From Locusta migratoria (lineage: Eukaryota > Arthropoda > Insecta > Orthoptera > Acrididae): DNA of 64,000 bases. The notes under the pieces were generated by a model. That model ran no database searches. It was not told where the DNA came from and saw only the letters and a list, made by a program, of their open reading frames with translations. The DNA is taken from assembly GCA_026315105.1 (NCBI GenBank), contig CM048744.1:352099168-352163167 (forward strand). The letters run 5' to 3'. A program made the position numbers and the translations under genes. The stretch's first letter is position 1; the number at the start of each line of letters is the position of its first letter. Shown piece after piece: positions 9,536 through 20,384 of this stretch.

Positions 9536-10312
9536 ACAAAAATTACAAATCACCGAATTTGCCTATCAGCTGGTGCGTTTTTCTTAGCTGGAAACTATAG
9601 ATACACAAGATGATAATCGATGTTATTAGAAATAAATACGTTACTTTTTAACTATGACCATTTTTTTTTATTGAAAGATTAGACTATTACAAAATGGAAT
9701 CTTTCGAAAGAACGTGGAACGTAGAAAAGCCCAAAACTGCATAATTTGTAGGGAATTAAGGTATAAAATAACTACACATGTCTAAACATTAAAAAGTAGA
9801 AAATATGTGACTCAGGCTAGATTCGAACGTGAGTCCTTTGCGTTTTAAAAACTGCACTGTTCACTCCGCTACAGAAGTAGCTGTGACACGCCCGCCGTTT
9901 TAGTAATGCTACGGACGTGTTTTTGTATTTCAACCATCTCGACGAACTCTAATACTGATTTTCAAAATAAATTATGAGTTAACGTGCAATCAATCTCGGA
10001 ATGTGTACTGTATCTTGTTTCTAGTTGATGTTAACAAGATCAGGCTCCATTGATCGCTAGAGTTTGTAACACTGGCACTTTCGAACTTTGCCATGTGCAG
10101 AGCTCTGTTCTTGGACTCTGCAAAGTATTCGGGCCAGACAGTCTTTTAGCCTCCCATTTAAACAAAGTAGTATACAAATGCCATCCCGGGGGATAATTGT
10201 GCAACCCTTCCTATCTAAGTATGTGCTAGACCTGTGACGCCATGCCCCCCTGTACCGTCATGGGTACCTGGCAGTGGCCCGATCTGGATCTCTGCGCCAG
10301 CCATATCTTGGT
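9536..10312. other. Unassigned DNA containing a degenerate tRNA-like segment (about 9800-9885, minus)
   Basis: The minus strand at about 9885-9800 has a TAGCGGAGTGAACAGTGC A-box-like region and a GTTCGAATCTAGCC B box spaced like a tRNA, but the stems are poor. It is more likely a decayed tRNA or SINE head than a working gene. The rest is unassigned. Confidence 0.3.
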
Positions 10313-10316
10313 TTAA

Positions 10317-10526
10317 CCCGCGAGAACTTGCGTCTTTAAAAGTTATACGATCGGTCATGTGTATAGCATTTTTGTGACAAAGAACAGTTTGTAATGTACT
10401 TAATGTGTTTAAATAAGTATTTCTAGTTGCGTTTATAACACACATATTTGACTATTTAAAACTGGTAAAATGCCGATTGTTTTAAAATTACTGTGAATAA
10501 AATGCTCACACGCGAGTGCTCGCGGG
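10317..10526. mobile_element. piggyBac-type MITE, 210 bp, with TTAA target duplication
   Basis: A TTAA at 10313-10316 and a TTAA at 10527-10530 flank inverted termini that start CCCGCGAG(A/C)ACT(T/C)GCGT on each side. TTAA duplication with C-rich termini starting CCC is the hallmark of piggyBac-superfamily elements. The interior has no coding potential, so this is a non-autonomous derivative. An adjacent minus-strand 76-codon frame crossing the left end is not considered a gene. Confidence 0.65.
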
Positions 10527-10530
10527 TTAA

Positions 10531-11379
10531 ACTCAAACTCTGTCGTAGCCGCAGCAATGTGCGTTTGATTTATAGAACCAGATAATTATAAAAATCATCA
10601 AAAACTGAAAATACACGGTTTTGCTGCATTAATGGATTTATAGTTTTGATAATTTTTACAATTTGACAACTAGTTATATAAAACTAAACACTTGTTGATG
10701 TGACGGTGACAAGCAGTTTAGAGGTAACACAATTTTAAAGCTGAATGAGACATGAAACACAAATGACTATACGGCCGAAATGATGATTGTTGTAATAATA
10801 AAAGCAGTGAAATGGAGATAATTTCATTATAAATTCTACATAACTGGTTCCCCATCAAGGGAAGGTAATTAGTTGATAAATACAAACATTAACTTCTCCG
10901 ATATTTTTCTAATGAATTAACAACGAAGGAAACGATGTAGAATATCTGACGCCCGGGGAGAAACTTATTCGGCGCCAACTTGCAAAATGATGCATGGGGT
11001 TCATATTTTGTCCACTTCCTGTGCCCCAGATATTAAGGTAAGAAGGTTTCAAAACTTCTAAAATAAAAAAAAAATGTCATTATGTTAATTTTAATATCTG
11101 ATGTTATTTACTTTACATCACGTTACGTCACCTTTATCAGGCTCCAGACGAAAGAGTAACTATTGTCGCCCGTCCCCTACGTCTTTTTACAACAGGCAGG
11201 TGTAAACCTAGCATATCGATTAGTTTGTGCAATGTCTGTTAATAAGTAATTTATTATATTTACGTCGGTAATTCTTTAAAGAAATAAATTTCAAACAAGA
11301 AAATTACTCTTTCGCATAAATAAAATTCAACAATTTTCTTACCAGTATTTAACTTAAACGTTTCGAATCACAATATACC
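10531..11379. other. Unassigned AT-rich DNA
   Basis: No supported gene, element terminus or array was seen. Confidence 0.4.
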
Positions 11380-11780
11380 ATGAATATCGCGCGGTGGAGT
11401 GTCAGGACGTTGACAGAGCATGAGAAAACTGCACTAAGAGCCTTTCAGCTGAAAATACTATGCAAAATATATGGTCCAACAAGGGCAGAAGACAAAATAC
11501 GCTTCAATACCGAATTACAAGAATTAATACAAGGTAGGGTCAGAAAAATTTGTGAAATCACAGAATACGATGACTAGAACACGTGGAGAGAATGCAGATG
11601 ACATAATACCAAAGGAAATTTGGAAAGGTGTGATCCATTCTGCTAGACGAAATTGGAGAGTTAGAGGAGGACAATGCAATAGATTTCACCCATAATGGGA
11701 GTTCGGGGGTAGAAAAAAAGCAGTAAACAACGGAGAAATCCTTTATGCCAAGGCTCATCAAGGACTGTGCGCTATCAAAG
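11380..11780 (+). pseudogene. LINE fragment (RT C-terminal tail)
   Basis: The frame at 11380-11577 encodes WSVRTLTEHEKTALRAFQLKILCKIYGPTRAEDKIRFNTELQELIQG in separate short blocks. This is the post-RT tail common to RTE/Jockey-type LINE polyproteins (ALRAFERKILRKIYGP..). Continuing in other frames, an AKAHQGLC-like end is recognisable near 11740-11765. There is no RT core upstream, and frames shift, so it is a dead 3' fragment. Confidence 0.55.
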
Positions 11781-12241
11781 ATGATAAAACAACTATTAAA
11801 AGATGATTTTTTTGTATTGGGTCATTGAGGAAACAGGTCCAGTTAACTTCTATAACGCTGAGTTCATCATTTAGTGATCAGATTATTACACCAAATAATT
11901 ACGGGAATAAGGACACCAAGAAGATCAGCTAATGAGTGGAGGGAAAACAAATCTGTAAACTTATAGGCAATGCTCTGTGATTTAATAATTGTTTCTCAGT
12001 AACGGTACAATGAAACGATATCGCAAAAATAATAAAAGATTATTAATAAACAGGAAGCAGGCAGTTGGACGACTAAGACACTGATATTTTGATGATTGTG
12101 TAAAATAATTTATTTTGAGGGTACTAAACAACGATCGAAGTCTTTACAACAAGAGTTGTAAAGAGAGAAAACTATCACCCAACACCTACAGGTTGTAAGA
12201 TACATGTCAGTACTATGTGTCACATATATACATTTGTTAAG
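11781..12241. other. Unassigned AT-rich DNA
   Basis: No supported feature was seen. Confidence 0.4.
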
Positions 12242-12243
12242 TA

Positions 12244-13071
12244 CAGGGTGTCCAGAAAGGGCTCCCTGATTTCAAAATTAAATATCTCGAAAACAAAGAT
12301 CGATAGAGGAATGCAGTAAACGGTATGTTTATTGTGACAGCTGTAAGAAGTTTATACAGCAGTTTGAAATAAGTTACAAAAGCTGCTAACAGATGGCGCT
12401 GTAATCGCCATACGTAATGCCTAGTATAAATAGTGATCCGAAGCCCAGACCGATCAGTTCCACTATTGAAACGTGAAAGCAGGTTAGCGTACCGAAGGAA
12501 GAGATTAAAACCATGTACTCCATTGAACAACGCGTTTTTCTGGTGCTAGAGTACCACAGGTTAGAAGAGAGTCCTATGGAAACAAGGCGAAGTTTTCAAG
12601 CACGATTTAATGTTCCAAAAGGACCCGATGCGAAAACCATTCGTACGCTCTTCGCAAAATTTCAACGAACAGGCAGCGTAACTGATGATCTAGTGGGGCA
12701 TGTTGGCTGCAAGCAAACCGCAGTTACGCCTGAAAATATCGCTACAGTTTCCGAGATTATTCAGCGAAATCCAATGTCATTCGTCCGTAGAATTGCATCT
12801 GAGACTGGCTTGAAGCGTTCCAGCACGCAGAAAATACTGCGAAAGAGTCTACACATGTTTCCATTCAAAATTCAAACGCACCAGGCCATACCTGTGAGCT
12901 GTACAGCGTACAGCGCCATCTGTTAGCAGCTTTTGTAACTATTATTTCAAACTGCTGTATAAACTTCTTACAGCTTTCATAATAAACATACCGTTTACTG
13001 CATTCCTCTATCGATCTTTGTTTTCGAGATATTTAATATTGAAATCAGGGAGCCCTTTTCTGGACACCCTG
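12244..13071 (+). mobile_element. Internally deleted Tc1/mariner-like transposon (828 bp)
   Basis: TA dinucleotides at 12242-12243 and 13072-13073 flank long inverted termini. The left arm is 12244-12403 and the right arm 12909-13071, starting CAGGGTGTCCAGAAA(A)GGGC, about 160 bp each with modest divergence. The interior retains only the N-terminal part of a transposase (separate entry). TA duplication and mariner-type HTH support the class. The missing DDE region makes it non-autonomous. Confidence 0.8.
12513..12926 (+). pseudogene. Truncated mariner-like transposase, N-terminal HTH region only
   Basis: The 137-codon frame starts at an ATG (MYSIEQRVFLVLEYHRLEES) and contains two helix-turn-helix-like segments. 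The first is around residues 5-50 and includes RRSFQARFNVPKGPDAKTIR. The second, around 75-115, has TPENIATVSEIIQRNP and SETGLKRSSTQKILRK. This order matches the DNA-binding half of DUF4817-type mariner-like transposases. The frame then runs straight into the right TIR, so the catalytic DDE domain of some 200 residues is absent. The start is chosen because it aligns with the family's usual N-terminus. An intact HTH could still bind TIRs if expressed, but this is speculation. Confidence 0.7.
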
Positions 13072-13073
13072 TA

Positions 13074-14265
13074 TGTAACTATCCATAAAAGATTTTGTCA
13101 TGTTGTAAGTTAATTTCAAGACTAATTACAATGTTTGCAGTATTCAGTATGTATCGAAAGCATGATCATTAATTACAAATTTATCGTATTTTCAGATGAT
13201 ATAAAATCTCTATGTATTTACTAGGAAGAGATAGTGGTTCTTTGCTAGTGAAGGTTAGAGTATTCTGGATAATGGGATTATGATTAGCTTCTATATGGAA
13301 TGTTAATGGATGTATCACGAACGCTCAATATATGTTTCAACTCTAAAGTAAGTTCTGCATTCATCTACCGTTATTTAATCTCTTGCACATGCCATTTCTG
13401 TTGACTACAAAGGTAGCCTACGGGAGCTACCTCATCTGGAATTAAGAACGTGCAGATTGTACACACGTATGGCCATACACAAGCGACAGATGATGGCCGG
13501 GTCCCCGTACGACAGTGAGAGGCGCAAAGTCTTGCTCGAAGGGCCACGGAAGCAAATGGATTCAGTAGTCAGCATCTTCGATAGCAAATTTACGTCTCAG
13601 GACGCTCAGCTGTTAGGGCAGGAGTGACACACGGAAGTGACAGGGTTTTTGACAAAGTCAAATCACAGGTGGAAAATTGGCTTTGTTGTGACCCGTTTCG
13701 GATGGCCCTTAATCAGACATCAAAAGTACCTGCACACGCGTGCATCCTATTTCCCTGTGTCAGTCTCGACCATCGACACCCAGGACAACCGGCGGAAACG
13801 ATACACAAAAGTGGCGACGAGGATGGGATACAAAAGAATACTTTTTTTATTGCTGAATTATAGTAGTTTGCAGACTTAACGAGTTTTCAATGCAGTATTA
13901 TTTTTAATCAACTAATACCAATACCATTTCATTATTGTATCATCGTAGTTTGCTGCTGGTTAAGGGTTTTCAGTATATTTCCGAAGAAAACTAAAGCTTA
14001 CGAGCATCCTTGATATAATAAGAACAGCTGCATCAGCTTTGATGGTTTCATACTCGCACAAAGCAACACGTCGCCACATATTACACATTGAAATTTATTA
14101 TTCATGACAGCAAAACCTTACATCAGACACTTCTAGTCAAAGTTTTTTTTTTTTTTTCAGTTTTGATTCGTTTCCGCTACTGCAGCTTTCTCCATAGGCG
14201 AATGGCTGCGCAAATCATGGCTACATCTAAGAAATAAAATTATATACTTTGCCTTCGTAATCAGT
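13074..14265. other. Unassigned DNA
   Basis: Overlapping 79-80-codon frames at 13624-13879 show no recognisable domain and no splice or start support. A T-run is present at about 14144-14158. No element borders were identified. Confidence 0.35.
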
Positions 14266-14269
14266 GACA

Positions 14270-14354
14270 TAGCTTTATTGTGGTCCTCGGGGGTCGCCGA
14301 ACAGCTTTACTCTGAAAGAGGGTCGTGGGTTCAAGAAGGTTGAAAAACACTACC
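14270..14354 (+). mobile_element. hAT-like 3' terminus remnant
   Basis: The stretch reads GGGTCGTGGGTTCAAGAAGG then TTGAAAAACACTACC. This resembles the inverted end (TTGGGAACCACTG type) of hAT-derived repeats in which a GGTCGCGG block precedes the terminus. No partner end was seen nearby. Confidence 0.3.
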
Positions 14355-14680
14355 CTACGAGAAAAGCCCGAGGGAGGACTTCCATGCGGCCGTAGAAGGC
14401 TTGAGCGCACGGAGGTGGTTCGGTGTGCTCGAGGTAGACCATTCTGACTTCCAAGCCTCAAAGCCCTTCTGGCACAACCCCAATCGATACCCTTTCTCGG
14501 ACAGAAGTATCCAGGGGCTAGAAGGTGGTTGCCTGCTTGGCCAGCTGATCAATATGCTTGTTGTCCGTGATGCCAATGTGGCCCAGGCTCCAAAGTGTAC
14601 CGAACAGCCAGATTTGCCCAGTGTAAAAACGGAGTTATGAATTGATTGCACCAAAGGATGGAAACAAAAACACTGATCGA
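14355..14680 (-). pseudogene. Decayed I-like LINE fragment (end of RNase H and tail)
   Basis: The minus strand gives W(S)LGHIGITDNKHIDQLAKQA, the RNase H segment holding the last catalytic Asp. It is followed, after a stop, by a degenerate tail ending LKPSTAAWKSSL, comparable to the tail of the fragment at 1640-2164. Stops and frame changes show decay. Confidence 0.5.
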
Positions 14681-14699
14681 GGGCATTTAGGTCAGTCGG

Positions 14700-15225
14700 G
14701 GAATCGCTACAGATGAGTCAGTTGCTCAGCCACCATAAACCAGACGTTTTCAGTTGGTTAGATATCTGGAGAATGTGCTGGCCAGGGCAGCAATCTAACA
14801 TTTTCCATATCTAGAGGCCCGTACAGGACCTGCAACATGCGGTCGTGCATTATCCTGCTGAAATGTAGGGTTCGCAGGGATCGACTGAAGGGTAGAGCCA
14901 CGGCTCGTAACACATCTGAAATTGAACAGTGGCCGTTACAAGTGCCGTTGGTGCGAACAAGAGGTAACCGAGATGTGTAACCAATGGCACCCCATACCAT
15001 CACGGCGGGTGATACGCCAAGTATGGCGACGACGAATACACGCTTCCAATGTGCGTTCACCGCGATGCGACCACCATGATGCTGTAAACAAAACCTGGAT
15101 TCATCCGAAAAAAATGACATTTTGCCATTCATGCACCCAGATTCGTCGTTGCGTACACCATTGCAGGCACTCCTGTCTGTGATGCAGCGTCGAGGGTAAC
15201 CGCAGCCGTGGTCTCCGAGCTGATA
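14700..15225 (-). pseudogene. Tc1-like transposase fragment A
   Basis: Minus-strand translation contains FSDESRFCLQHHGGRI (first catalytic Asp), a GVSPAVMVWGAIGYTSRLPLV block and, after a frame change, the remnant of the QDNARPHVA block. It ends LPWPAHSPDI, stop, TENVWFMV, where the third acidic residue (E of ENVW) lies. This is the DD34E catalytic region of a Tc1-family element. The N-terminal DNA-binding part is missing, the frame is broken and an in-frame stop precedes ENVW. It lies 5'-to-5' with fragment B. Confidence 0.7.
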
Positions 15226-15227
15226 GT

Positions 15228-15980
15228 CCATGTTGCTGCAAACGAACCTGGGTGCACGAATGGCAAAACGCCTTTTTTTCGGATCAATCCAGATTCCGTT
15301 TACAGCATCATAATGGTCGCATCCGTGTTTTGCGACATCGCGGTGAACATTGGAAGAGTGTATTCGTCGTCACCATACTGGCGTATCACCTGGCGTGATG
15401 GTATGGGGTGCCATATGTTACACATCTTTGTCACCTCTTGTTCGCATTTACGACACTATGAACTGTGGCCGTTACATTTCTGTTGTGTTACTACCTGTGG
15501 TTCTGCCCTTCATTTGATCCCTGCAAACTCTACATTTCAGCAGGATAATGCACGACCGCATGTTGCAGGTCCTGTACAGGCCTTCTGGATACGGAAAATG
15601 TTCGACTGCTGCCCTGGACAGCACATTCTCCAGATCTCTCATCAATTGAAAACGTCTGGTCAATGGTGGCAGAGCAACTCGTTACAATACGCCAATCACT
15701 ACTTTTGATGAACTGTGGTATCGTGTTGAAGCAGCATGGACATCTGTACCTGTACACGCCATCCAAGCTCTGTTTGACTCAATGCCCAGGCGTATCAAGG
15801 CCGTTATTACGGGCAGAGGTGGTTTTTCTGGGTACTGATTCTCAGGATCTATGCACCAAAATTGCGTGAAAATGTTATCACGTGTCATTTCTAGTAGAAT
15901 ATATTTGTCCAATGAATACCCGTTTATCATCTGCATTTCCTCTTGGTGTAGTAATTTTAATGGCTAGTAGTGTATTACTT
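15228..15980 (+). pseudogene. Tc1-like transposase fragment B
   Basis: The plus strand starts at the same internal point of the gene as fragment A (TWVHEWQN region). It continues through GVSPGVMVWGAICYTSLSPL, TFQQDNARPHVAGPV (second Asp), a degenerate IENVW region and a long C-terminal tail (DELWYRVEAAWTSVPVHAIQ, LFDSMPRRIKAVITGRGGFSGY), then a 3' non-coding end. Several frameshifts are present. It is the sister copy of A in opposite orientation. SINE copy c is inserted at its 3' end. Confidence 0.7.
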
Positions 15981-15990
15981 ATGAACAAGT

Positions 15991-16180
15991 TCAAATGTTT
16001 GCTTGTCGGACTTAACTGCGGTGTCGTCAGTCCCTAAACTTACATACTACTTATGAATGAACTGATACTAAAGACAGCACAAAAATCCAGGTCCGAGGGA
16101 GGATTCGAACCACCGACGGGGAACGATCTCGCGCATTGTAGGCATAGCACGTCAATGCGCTCGACCGGTCCGCCACGGCT
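15991..16180 (-). mobile_element. tRNA-derived SINE, copy c, with 10-bp TSD
   Basis: The element is flanked by ATGAACAAGT at 15981-15990 and 16181-16190, an exact duplication. The minus strand shows the AGCCGTGGCGGACCGGTCGA head, B box GGTTCGAATCCTCCC, the GTGCTGTC body and a GGACTGACGACACCG block. It is inserted in the tail of the Tc1-like copy B, so it is younger than that copy. Confidence 0.85.
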
Positions 16181-16190
16181 ATGAACAAGT

Positions 16191-16485
16191 GGAGGCGATT
16201 TTGACGTGCTTTGATTGCGGCAATGCTTCTAAGTAACATCTCGCTAAGTTAAATAAGGGAAAAAATCCCTCCAAAAAACTTTCGCTCAAGCGCGGGCCGG
16301 ATAAAAATCGCTTCACCGTATTTTGGAGACCCCGGTATAGACCATTTCTACACCGTGGGATGGTTCGAGGATGGCCAGGAACTGGCGACGGATAGTTGGT
16401 GGGGAAACTGATGCCTCTGATTCCCAGGACAATTCCAAGTGGAGCTGCAAGCGGGGGATGGACCGAGGAGAGGTACGAGATCGGT
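16191..16485. other. Unassigned DNA flanking the I-like LINE insertion
   Basis: GC is higher than surroundings from about 16280 to 16485. No recognisable protein appears on either strand. This is one half of the pre-insertion target locus; the other half starts at 22402. Confidence 0.3.
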
Positions 16486-16495
16486 AGGAGAAAGG
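16486..16495. repeat. Target-site duplication of I-like copy 1 (left copy; right copy 22402-22411)
   Basis: The ten identical bases AGGAGAAAGG occur immediately outside the poly-A tail and immediately outside the 5' end. Confidence 0.85.
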
Positions 16496-16651
16496 TTTTT
16501 TTTTTTTTTTTTTTGTGGTTTTTAGGGCGCACAACTTCTATGGTCATTAGCGCCCAGCCAAGAACATAGATTCGCTATGATCTAAAAAAATGTAGACTGT
16601 CAGAACATCAACAAGAGGCTAAAAACGAAAGATAAAAGACAATTAAGAGAG

Positions 16652-19600
16652 TTAAATATCCTTGGATAAGTTGGCCAAGTTGATAAAACGCAAAACTCGA
16701 GCAGCTGCTCGTGTGTCATCAGCTAAAATTTCCTCCAGAGTAGACGGAAAGTGAAGGGCTACACGGAGATGATTAAAATTAACACAAGTCAGTAAAACAT
16801 GTCGCACTGTCAGCAGTTCACCGCAGGAGCATAGCGGTGCAGGTTCGGCGGATAGCAAGTGACGGTGGCTGAAACGGCAATGACCGATCCGCAACCGAGC
16901 CAGGATGACCTCCTCCTGCCGAGAGGGGCGTGAGGATGTCCTCCAAGCGGTCGGGATCGGTTTGACAGTTCGCAATTTATTGTTGTACAGTGAAAGCCAC
17001 ACACTGTGCCATTGCGACACGATACTCCGGCGAAGAGCCCGTTGAACATCGTCCGATGGGACGCAAAAGGTAGCCATGCGAGGTAAAAGAGCTGCTGCCT
17101 TGGCTGCTGTGTCGGCGGCCTCATTCCCGGGCACACCCACATGGCCAGGGACCCACAGGAAAGAAACGTGACAGCTGTCATCCGCCAGCAACTGGAGGGA
17201 GCGTTGGATCCGATACACGAGAGGATGGTTCGAGAAAGGGTCCTTAAGACTCTGCAGGGCACTAAGGGAGTCAGAACATATGGCATAGAAAGGTTGGCGG
17301 TGGCGGCAGGTATACAAAACGGCCTGGTGGAGGGCGAAAAGCTCAGCCGTGAAGGTCGAGCACCTGTCAGGGAGCTTGTATTGGAACCGGTTGTCCCCGA
17401 CGACGAAGGCAGATCCGACACCGGCAGTGCTCTTGGAACCATCAGTGTAAATAAATACGGCATTATCGAACCGCGAACGGAGTTCGACAAGCCTCGAGCG
17501 GTATACCAAATCCGGAGTGCTCTCCTTGGGGAGCGGACTAAGTTCGAGGTGTGTGTGAACCTGGGCCTGATGCCACGGTGGCAATGGGCTTTCGCTCAAC
17601 CGAAGGGTGGAAGGAAGGGTAAAATCGAGCCGTTGTAGCAGGCGGCGAAACCGAACTCCCGGTGGAAGCAAGGCAATCGCAGACAACTGATATTGGCGAT
17701 CGAGTGAGTCGTCAAAAAATAATCTGTAAGAGGGATGGTTGGGCATCGACCGTAGGCGGCATGCATACCGACACAAGAGTATGTCACGTCGAGTGGTCAA
17801 GGGTAATACAGCAGCCTCGGCATACAGACTTTCAACAGGGCTGGTATAAAATGCACCGGTCGCCAGACGTAATCCACGATGGTGGATAGAGTTGAGACGG
17901 CGGAGAATCGACGGCCGTGCTGAAGAGTACACAAGGCTTCCATAGTCGAGCTTCGACTGAACAATGGCCTGGTAAAGGTGAAGCAGGACGGTACGATCCG
18001 CTCCCCATGACGTGCCACTGAGGACACGAAGAACGTTAAGGGATCGGGCACAACGGGCAGCCAGGTAGGACACGTGTGTGGACCAGCAAAGTTTCCGATC
18101 CAACATGAGTCCCAAGAATTTCGTAGTCTCCACGAAAGGGAGAGCAACAGGGCCGAGACGTAGAGAAGGTGGAAGAAATTCCTTGTATCTCCAAAAATTG
18201 ATACACACAGTTTTCTCAGTGGAGAATCGGAAGCCGTTTGCGATGCTCCAGGAATATAGACGGTCAAGACAGCGTTGGAGAGAACGCTCCAAGAGACACG
18301 TCCGCTGGGCGCTACAATAAATTGCGAAATCGTCAACAAAAAGAGATCCGGAGACGTCGGCTGAAAGGCAGTCCACGATCGGATTGATTGCAATGGCAAA
18401 GAGCGCCACACTCAAGACGGAGCCCTGTGGTACCCCATTCTCCTGGCAAAAGGTATCTGACAAAACAGAGCCCACCCGTACCCGGAACTTGCGGTCCGCC
18501 AAAAACGCTTGAATGAAAAGAGGAAGGCGGCCCCGAAGGCCCCATGTGTGTAATGTGCGGAGAATACCCGCTCTCCAACAGGTATCGTATGCCTTCTCCA
18601 AGTCGAAGAACACGGCTACTGTTTGACGCTTCTTTAGAAAGTTGTTCATAATGAAGGTCGACAACGTAACGAGGTGGTCAGCAGCAGAGCGGTGTCGACG
18701 AAAACCGCATTGTATATTAGTCAGGAGGCGGCGAGATTCGAGGAGCCAGACCAACCGAGCGTTAACCATGCGTTCCATCACCTTACAGACGCAGCTCGTC
18801 AGAGAAATGGGACGATAACTGGAAGGAAGGTGTTTGTCCTTCCCTGGTTTGGGGATGGGGACAACAATGGCTTCACGCTAACTTGTGGGAACATGACCTT
18901 CAGTCCATATGCGATTGTAGGTACTAAGAAGAAAGCACTTGCCCGCAGGAGAGAGGTTCTTCAGCATCTCAATATGAATGGAATCGGGCCCGGGAGCAGA
19001 AGACCGGGACAGGGCGAGAGCACGATCTAGCTCCTGCATGGTGAAGGCGACGTTATAATTTTCACGATTAAAAGAACGGAAAGAAGGCGGCCGTGCCTCC
19101 TCTACCTGTTTGCGATGGAGAAAGGCAGGGTGGTAATGGGCAGAGCTCGAAACCTCCGCAAAGAAACGACCCAATGCGTTTGAAACATCAGCTGGGTCCA
19201 CGAGGACCGCGTTCTCCACGGTCAGGCCAGGAATCGGGGAGTGGACCTTGATGCCGGACAAACGGCGTAGGCCACCCCAGACAACCGTGGAGGGAGTAAA
19301 ACGGTTAAAAGAACTAGTAAAAGCTGTCCAGCAAGCTTTCTTGCTGTCGTTTATGATACGACGGCACTGCGCTCTCATACGTTTGTAATTGATGCAATTC
19401 TCCAAAGTTGGGTGGCGGCGGAAGGTGCGGAAGGCACGGCGTCGGGCTCGAAGCGCGTCGCGGCAGGCTGCAGTCCACCAAGGGACCTGCACACGACGTG
19501 GAGAAGAGGATGTACGAGGTATGGAACGTTCAGCAGCATTGAGAATAACCTCTGTGAGGTATTCGACCTGACTGTCACAGTTGGGAAAATGCTGATTGTG

Positions 19601-20335
19601 AAAAACAGCCATGGAAGAATAAAGCCCCCAGTCGGCTTTAGAAATGTTCCAACTGGTGGGACGTGGAGATGGGGAATGATGTAGGAAGTGGATGATACAA
19701 GGGAAATGGTCACTCGAGTATGTGTCAGAAAGTGCATACCACTCAAACCGACCGGCAAGCTGAGGCGTGCATATTGCGAGGTCTATATGGGAATAAGTGT
19801 GTGTTGTGTCAGAAAGGAAGGTCGGTGCACCGGTGTTGAGGCAGACAAGATCGAGGTGTTGGAGAAGGTCCACCAAAAGGGAGCCTCTCGGACAAGGTGC
19901 CGGAGAGCCCCATAGGGGGTGGTGGGCATTAAAGTCGCCTACCAACACGAAAGGTGAAGGGAGCTGGTCAACAATGTTTAGCACATCTGCCCTAGTAAGG
20001 GCAGATGACGATGGCGAATATATATTACAGAGGGAGAAGGTAAATGTGGAGAAGGTGATGCGGACGGCAACTGCCTGTAGGTGAGTGTGCAAGGAAATGG
20101 GATGGAAATAGACGTCGTCTCGAAGGAGCATCAGAACCCCTCCATGGGCTGGGACACCTTCCACGGGTGGCAGGTCGAACCGCACAGAGGTGTAGTGTGG
20201 AAAGTCTGCACGATCACGTGGACGCAACTTAGTTTCCTGGAGGCAGACTAGAAGCGGGCAGTGCAATCGAAGGAGTAATTTTAACTCCTCCCGATTAGAA
20301 CGAATGCCGCGAATGTTCCATTGAAGGAGAGCCAT
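16652..20335 (-). pseudogene. I-like LINE ORF2: endonuclease / reverse transcriptase / RNase H (one nonsense codon)
   Basis: The ORF starts at an ATG (20335-20333) opening MALLQWNIRGIRSN, the usual start of an APE-type endonuclease, and would be 1,227 codons long. The endonuclease (about 1-215) keeps N7, E34 (QETKL), D134/N136 (GDFNAHHP), D185 and the SDH at 208-210. RT covers about 480-800 with GVPQGSVLS and FVDD at about 666-669. RNase H (about 960-1080) keeps all four acidic residues: D965 (YTDGS), E998, D1022 (CSDS) and D1075 in NEAADTAA. A Cys-His cluster (LCSCGELLTVRHVLLTC) lies near the C-terminus. Codon 486 is TAG where copy 2 has TGG, so this single change splits the frame at 18880-18878. 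Otherwise the frame is continuous. ORF2 begins 49 bases after ORF1's stop. The product would nick target DNA and reverse-transcribe the element RNA. Confidence 0.92.
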
Positions 20336-20384
20336 GATAAAAATGAGAGAAGAAATAAGGATAAAAACCAAGTAGCGAGCGGGT

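Noticed and set aside
17141..17638. 165-codon plus-strand frame, and similar ones at 19412, 43350 and 41179
   Set aside because: They lie antisense to the I-like LINE ORF2 and recur only because the LINE copies are similar.
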